Origin: Pseudomonas serbica
Lineage (GTDB): Bacteria; Pseudomonadota; Gammaproteobacteria; Pseudomonadales; Pseudomonadaceae
Length of the DNA stretch: 64,000 nt
Direction: 5' to 3'
Assembly: GCF_028823535.1 (NCBI RefSeq)
Contig: NZ_JAQIYM010000090.1
Location: 992,001 to 1,056,000 of the forward strand
In this document: piece by piece, positions 60,506-64,000 of the stretch
Numbering within the stretch: the stretch's first letter is position 1
Layout: every line of letters begins with the position of its first letter
The notes under the pieces: generated by a model
What the model was told of the DNA's origin: nothing
The model's database searches: none
What the model saw: the letters and a program-made list of their open reading frames with translations, nothing else
Made by a program: the position numbers and the translations under genes

Positions 60506-62235
60506 TTCGAATCACTCATCCAGCTGCGGAGCACACTGGCGACCAGGTGCGGATCTTCCGAGGCCATGGCCTGGAAGCCCTTGAGGTTGGCTTCATAGTT
60601 CAGCTTACGACGGCGAACCGGCAGCACGCCTGCTGTTGGGTCTTCAACCACTTGTTGGGCCGAGGTAGCTTCCAGGGCAATGCGTTCAGCTGCCAATGCT
60701 TCAGCGGCTTTAACTGCCTGGGCTGCTTCAGTGCGTTTACGCAGTTGCGGACGTACCAGAGCGAAATACAACAGCAGGCCGGCCAGCATGGCCAACAGGT
60801 TGCGAGAAATGGAGCTAGCCAGGTTGAAGAATTCCGGTGTTTTCCACCATTCGACTTCTACAACGGTTTCTTTGGTGTTGTTGAATGCGCTGTTGATAAC
60901 CGCCACTTCATCACCACGCTGGGCCGAGAAGCCCATGGCCTGGCGCACGAGGCGGTTAATGCCGGCCATCTCGTCTTCGGTCAGCGCGACATTGGTCACG
61001 GTGCCGTCCGGGCCGGTGACTTCCTTGAAGTTGACGACGACGGCGGCAGACAGACGTTGAACAACACCACGACTTTGCGTGACGTGCTCAATGTTGCGAT
61101 CCAGCTCGTAGTTGATCATCTTTTCGGAGTTGACCGTCCCGCTCTTGCCGGCCAGTTTGCTGGCTTCTTCAGCGGCGGCAGCGGCCTGGGCGGCGGTGGT
61201 TTTGGCATTGGCTTTTGGCTTTTGCCCGCCGACCGGAGTTGTGATCGCCGGCGAAGCGGGTGGACTGTTGGTCAACGCGCCGGGAACGCCACGGGCGAAC
61301 TCGGCATCACCGGAAATGTTGTCCGTGAGCTGCTGGCTACGAATAGCCTGCTGATTCGGCGACTGGTTAGGGGAGTAGCGTTCGGCGGTCTGCTCACGTT
61401 TGGCAAAGTCAATTTGCGCGGTAACCGTTGCCTTGACGTTGTTCGCGCCAACGAGGGGCGCAACAATGGTCTCGATCCGATTGCGGATGACACTTTCGAT
61501 TTCGTCGGTGTAAGCCAGTTGCGTACTGTCGAGGTCTTTGGCGCCACGGCTTGGGCGAGAGAGCAGGTGACCCTGCTGGTCGACCACGGACACGGCTTCA
61601 GCCGGAAGGTGCGGCACACTGGAAGAGATCATGTAGGTGATGGCTTCAATCTGCCCGGCACCCAGTTCACGACCCGGCCTCAGGTTCAGCACGACCGAAG
61701 CGCTGGAGGCTTCGCGATCACGGGCGAACACGGATTTCTTGGCCATCACCAGGTGCACGCGAGCGCTGGCGACTGGGCCTAGCGATTCAATCGAACGCGC
61801 CAGTTCGCCTTCCAGACCACGCTGAAAGTTGATCTGTTCGGCAAATTCGCTGACACCAAAGCTCTGGTGATCCATCAGTTCAAAGCCGACGTTGCCGGCT
61901 TTTGGCAAACCTTGTTCGGCCAACTGCAAACGCAGGGTATTGACCTGATCAGAAGGCACCAAGAGGGTTTTCCCGTCCTGGCTGAGCTTGAAGGGGACAT
62001 TGCGCTTTTGTAGCTCGTTGATGATCGATCCGCCATCGGCTTCGTTGATGTTGGAGTACATCACACGAAACTCAGGGGCGTTGGCCCACATGATCATGCC
62101 AGCCAGGATACTGATCGTTGCTGCCCCTGCGGCCAGCAATGGGATCATCGGTTTGCTTTTAACGTAAGAAAGCATTTGCTGGTAGCCAGATGGAAGCGAA
62201 GGCGCGACCGTCTTGCCTTGCGAGAGATCACTCAC
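60502..62235 (-). CDS. fliF: FliF, MS-ring protein
   Basis: This is the 577-residue MS-ring subunit. It has an N-terminal membrane helix (ISILAGMIMWA, near 45), RBM domains with YSNINEADGGSIINELQKRN and LAEQGLPKAGNVGFELMDHQ, a second helix (SRNLLAMLAGLLLYFALV, about 480) and the FliG-binding tail. It is the first minus-strand gene of fliFGHIJK, divergent from fliE. Confidence 0.95.
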   Translation of the reverse strand: MSDLSQGKTVAPSLPSGYQQMLSYVKSKPMIPLLAAGAATISILAGMIMWANAPEFRVMYSNINEADGGSIINELQKRNVPFKLSQDGKTLLVPSDQVNTLRLQLAEQGLPKAGNVGFELMDHQSFGVSEFAEQINFQRGLEGELARSIESLGPVASARVHLVMAKKSVFARDREASSASVVLNLRPGRELGAGQIEAITYMISSSVPHLPAEAVSVVDQQGHLLSRPSRGAKDLDSTQLAYTDEIESVIRNRIETIVAPLVGANNVKATVTAQIDFAKREQTAERYSPNQSPNQQAIRSQQLTDNISGDAEFARGVPGALTNSPPASPAITTPVGGQKPKANAKTTAAQAAAAAEEASKLAGKSGTVNSEKMINYELDRNIEHVTQSRGVVQRLSAAVVVNFKEVTGPDGTVTNVALTEDEMAGINRLVRQAMGFSAQRGDEVAVINSAFNNTKETVVEVEWWKTPEFFNLASSISRNLLAMLAGLLLYFALVRPQLRKRTEAAQAVKAAEALAAERIALEATSAQQVVEDPTAGVLPVRRRKLNYEANLKGFQAMASEDPHLVASVLRSWMSDSK

Positions 62236-62342
62236 AGGGAACCTCCGTAAGCTTTAACGGCGCTAAGCGATAGAATGGAAAACATAGGTGTCCTACAGTC
62301 CACGTTGAAGGCTAAAGCCCGGCACCAAGGCCCAGCCCTGCG

Positions 62343-62362
62343 TTTTGTCAATATTATGCAAT
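62343..62362. promoter_or_regulatory. candidate shared control site, fliF/fliE
   Basis: TTTTGTCAATATTATGCAAT resembles the element at 36619-36639 between flgA and flgB. It lies in the 267-base divergent gap, about 110 bases from fliF and 140 from fliE. The rest of the gap shows no clear sigma-28 or sigma-54 site and no gene. Confidence 0.4.
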
Positions 62363-62502
62363 TATCAGTTCCCTGGCACGCCGCAAACGAGCAAAAAGCT
62401 TGGCGATCAGCCCTCTGTTGGCGGCTTTGGGTTCTCGACAGCTCATTAAGTGTTGAAGCATAATCAATTTCCTCGTCAAGCACTATACAGGACAGCCACT
62501 CA

Positions 62503-62820
62503 ATGGCAATTGATGCACTTCATTCCACGCTGCAATCCCTTCAGTCTGTTGCCAGCATGGCATCAGGTATCGAAAGCAAAGCGGTTTCGAGCGCCCCCAC
62601 TGGCTTCGCTGATGAGCTTCAGCAGTCCCTGCGCCGGGTCAATAAGCTTCAAATCGACTCCCAGACCAACGTCAAAGCCTTCCAGGCCGGCGATTCGGGT
62701 CTGACGTTGAACGATGTAATGATCGACATGCAGAAGGCCAGTTTGGCCACCAACATGGCGACGCAGGTGCGCAATAAGCTGGTGAGCGCCTACAAGGACA
62801 TCATGGCAATGCCGGTGTAA
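62503..62820 (+). CDS. fliE: FliE, MS ring-rod junction protein
   Basis: This is a 105-residue protein linking FliF and the rod. The C-terminal family motif DVMIDMQKASLATNMATQVR and NKLVSAYKDIM are present. It stands alone on the plus strand, divergent from fliF, as in enteric bacteria. Confidence 0.93.
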   Translation: MAIDALHSTLQSLQSVASMASGIESKAVSSAPTGFADELQQSLRRVNKLQIDSQTNVKAFQAGDSGLTLNDVMIDMQKASLATNMATQVRNKLVSAYKDIMAMPV

Positions 62821-62866
62821 CGAGGGTCGAGGCGGGGCATTCAGTCATTATTTTTCTGTTTTGCAG

Positions 62867-62894
62867 TAAAGATTTCGACTGAAGGCGTCGATAG
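62867..62894 (+). promoter_or_regulatory. sigma-28 (FliA) promoter of fliD
   Basis: TAAAG (62867-62871) and GTCGATAG (62887-62894) are 15 bases apart, the same spacing as at flgM and flgK. The -10 ends 64 bases before the fliD start. Confidence 0.8.
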
Positions 62895-62958
62895 GCAGTT
62901 AATGCTATTGAATTGACAGGCGCCACCCGCCGTCTACCTACTGACTTAAGAGGCATAC

Positions 62959-64000
62959 ATGGCTTCCATTACTTCCCTTGGCATTGGCTCAGGCCTTCCG
63001 CTTGATAGCCTGCTGACTCAACTCGAAACAGCAGAAAAATCAAAACTCAAACCGTTTACCGATCTGAAGGCTGCCAACACCGCCAAGATTTCGGCCTTCG
63101 GTTCGATCAAAAGCGTTTTGACGAGTCTGCAGACCTCCATCGCTGCCCTGAAACTGACAAAAACCTTTACCCCGATTTCCGCCACTAGCAGTGGGACTGG
63201 GGTGGTTGTTGCTTCGGGAGCGAATTCGGTGGCCGGCAGTTACCAGGTCAAGGTTAATAGCCTTGCGTCTGCTCACAACATCGCGACCCAAGGCGTTGCT
63301 GACAAAACCACCGGCCTGGTCGGCGCGGGTACCTTATCCGTGGGCCCAGCGGGTAAAACGGTCAACATCACCGTGGCCGAAGGCAGCAGCCTGGAAACGA
63401 TTCGTAACCAGATCAACAACTCGGGTAGCGGTGTCACTGCCAGTATCGTCAACACCGGCGATGCGGTAAATCCGTACAAGCTGTCCATTGCTTCGAAAAC
63501 CACCGGTACAGACTCTCAGGTCAGCATGTCCTTCACCGGCACTGGCAGCCTGACGACGTTGCTCAGTGACGGCGCTCACGGCGGCAGCATGACCCAGGTG
63601 CAGGCCGCAACGAATGCGTCCCTCGAAGTGAACGGCATGGCCGTCAGTAGCCAGAGCAATACTGTGGTTGATGCAATTCAGGGTATTACCATGACCCTGA
63701 AGACCGCAGGTACCACGCAGACGGTGGACGTGGCCAAGGACAACACAGCGGTCAGCAACTCGATCAAAGGCTTTGTCGACGCCTACAACAAGTACGTCGC
63801 AGCCACCCAATCGGCGACCAGCTTCAATGAAGACCCGGCACTGTCCGGTAAATTGCTCGGTGATTCCACGCTGCGTGGCATCAAGACGTCGATTTCTACT
63901 GCGTTGAATACTCAGCAAACCGGTGATTTCAGCATCATGGCTCAGTTCGGTATCAAACTGACCCCAACCGGTACGCTTGAAATCGACAGTACAAAACTGA
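62959..64000 (+). CDS. fliD: FliD, filament cap protein (truncated by window end)
   Basis: The first 347 codons are present; the gene runs off the window. The start ATG 62959 gives MASITSLGIGSGLPLDSLLT, the canonical FliD N-terminus. LETIRNQINNSGSGVTASIV (about 151-170) is the usual central segment, and the gene continues with a flagellin-hook-like domain. FliD caps the filament and guides flagellin folding. It has a sigma-28 promoter of its own. fliS and fliT probably lie beyond the window. Confidence 0.95.
   Translation, partial: MASITSLGIGSGLPLDSLLTQLETAEKSKLKPFTDLKAANTAKISAFGSIKSVLTSLQTSIAALKLTKTFTPISATSSGTGVVVASGANSVAGSYQVKVNSLASAHNIATQGVADKTTGLVGAGTLSVGPAGKTVNITVAEGSSLETIRNQINNSGSGVTASIVNTGDAVNPYKLSIASKTTGTDSQVSMSFTGTGSLTTLLSDGAHGGSMTQVQAATNASLEVNGMAVSSQSNTVVDAIQGITMTLKTAGTTQTVDVAKDNTAVSNSIKGFVDAYNKYVAATQSATSFNEDPALSGKLLGDSTLRGIKTSISTALNTQQTGDFSIMAQFGIKLTPTGTLEIDSTKL

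Noticed and set aside
57320..61782. Long plus-strand open frames (57320-58492, 59333-60598, 60547-61782)
   Set aside because: They are opposite fliI, fliH/fliG and fliF, all clearly coding on the minus strand.

Overview
The window reads as chromosomal DNA of a Pseudomonas-type gammaproteobacterium. The flagellar proteins, the Aer-type chemoreceptor and the codon use fit that group, although no rRNA or other firm taxonomic marker is present. It splits into an unfamiliar gene array (about 1-32,200) and a nearly complete flagellar gene cluster (about 32,250-64,000).

Array, 1-32,200. After a GNAT-type acetyltransferase comes a long run of plus-strand genes, many abutting or overlapping by 1-4 bases. 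Twenty-one encode soluble proteins of about 210-455 residues that fall into several sequence groups (called A-F here) with little overall similarity between groups. All 21 end in the same C-terminal signature, F-x-x-[DE]-[LM]-[GNS]-[LIMV]-COOH, most often F-x-x-D-L-G-L. I do not recognise the family. A shared terminal tag on a diversified co-transcribed paralogue array suggests a common docking, sorting or processing partner. This is the best candidate for an undescribed system. The run is interrupted by an XRE regulator flanked by relict repeats (5,440-6,040), by a minus-strand pair (a 647-residue unknown and an ATP-grasp ligase) that shares a 41-base upstream repeat, and by two proteins that lack the exact tag.

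Flagellar cluster, 32,250-64,000. The order is aer-like chemoreceptor; flgM-flgN-orf-thioredoxin; flgA; flgBCDEFGHIJ; a small membrane protein; two damaged 4-Cys secreted-protein genes; flgKL; an accessory insert (phage-type repressor, a 515-residue unknown, an ADP-ribosyltransferase-like protein); fliR-fliQ-[FliQ-like mini gene]-fliP-O-N-M-L / fliK-J-I-H-G-F on the minus strand; then fliE and the start of fliD. FlgA/FlgB and FliF/FliE are divergent, and fliFGHIJK is separated from fliL-R by a terminator. This is the enterobacterial (FlhDC-class) layout, not the usual polar Pseudomonas layout, so I infer a second, acquired flagellar system. Three clear sigma-28 promoters with identical spacing precede flgM, flgK and fliD. 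FliM lacks the usual N-terminal CheY-P-binding peptide, and a 45-residue protein resembling the first half of FliQ lies between fliP and fliQ.

All motif and promoter calls were made by eye, and no database search was possible. Positions within proteins are approximate.
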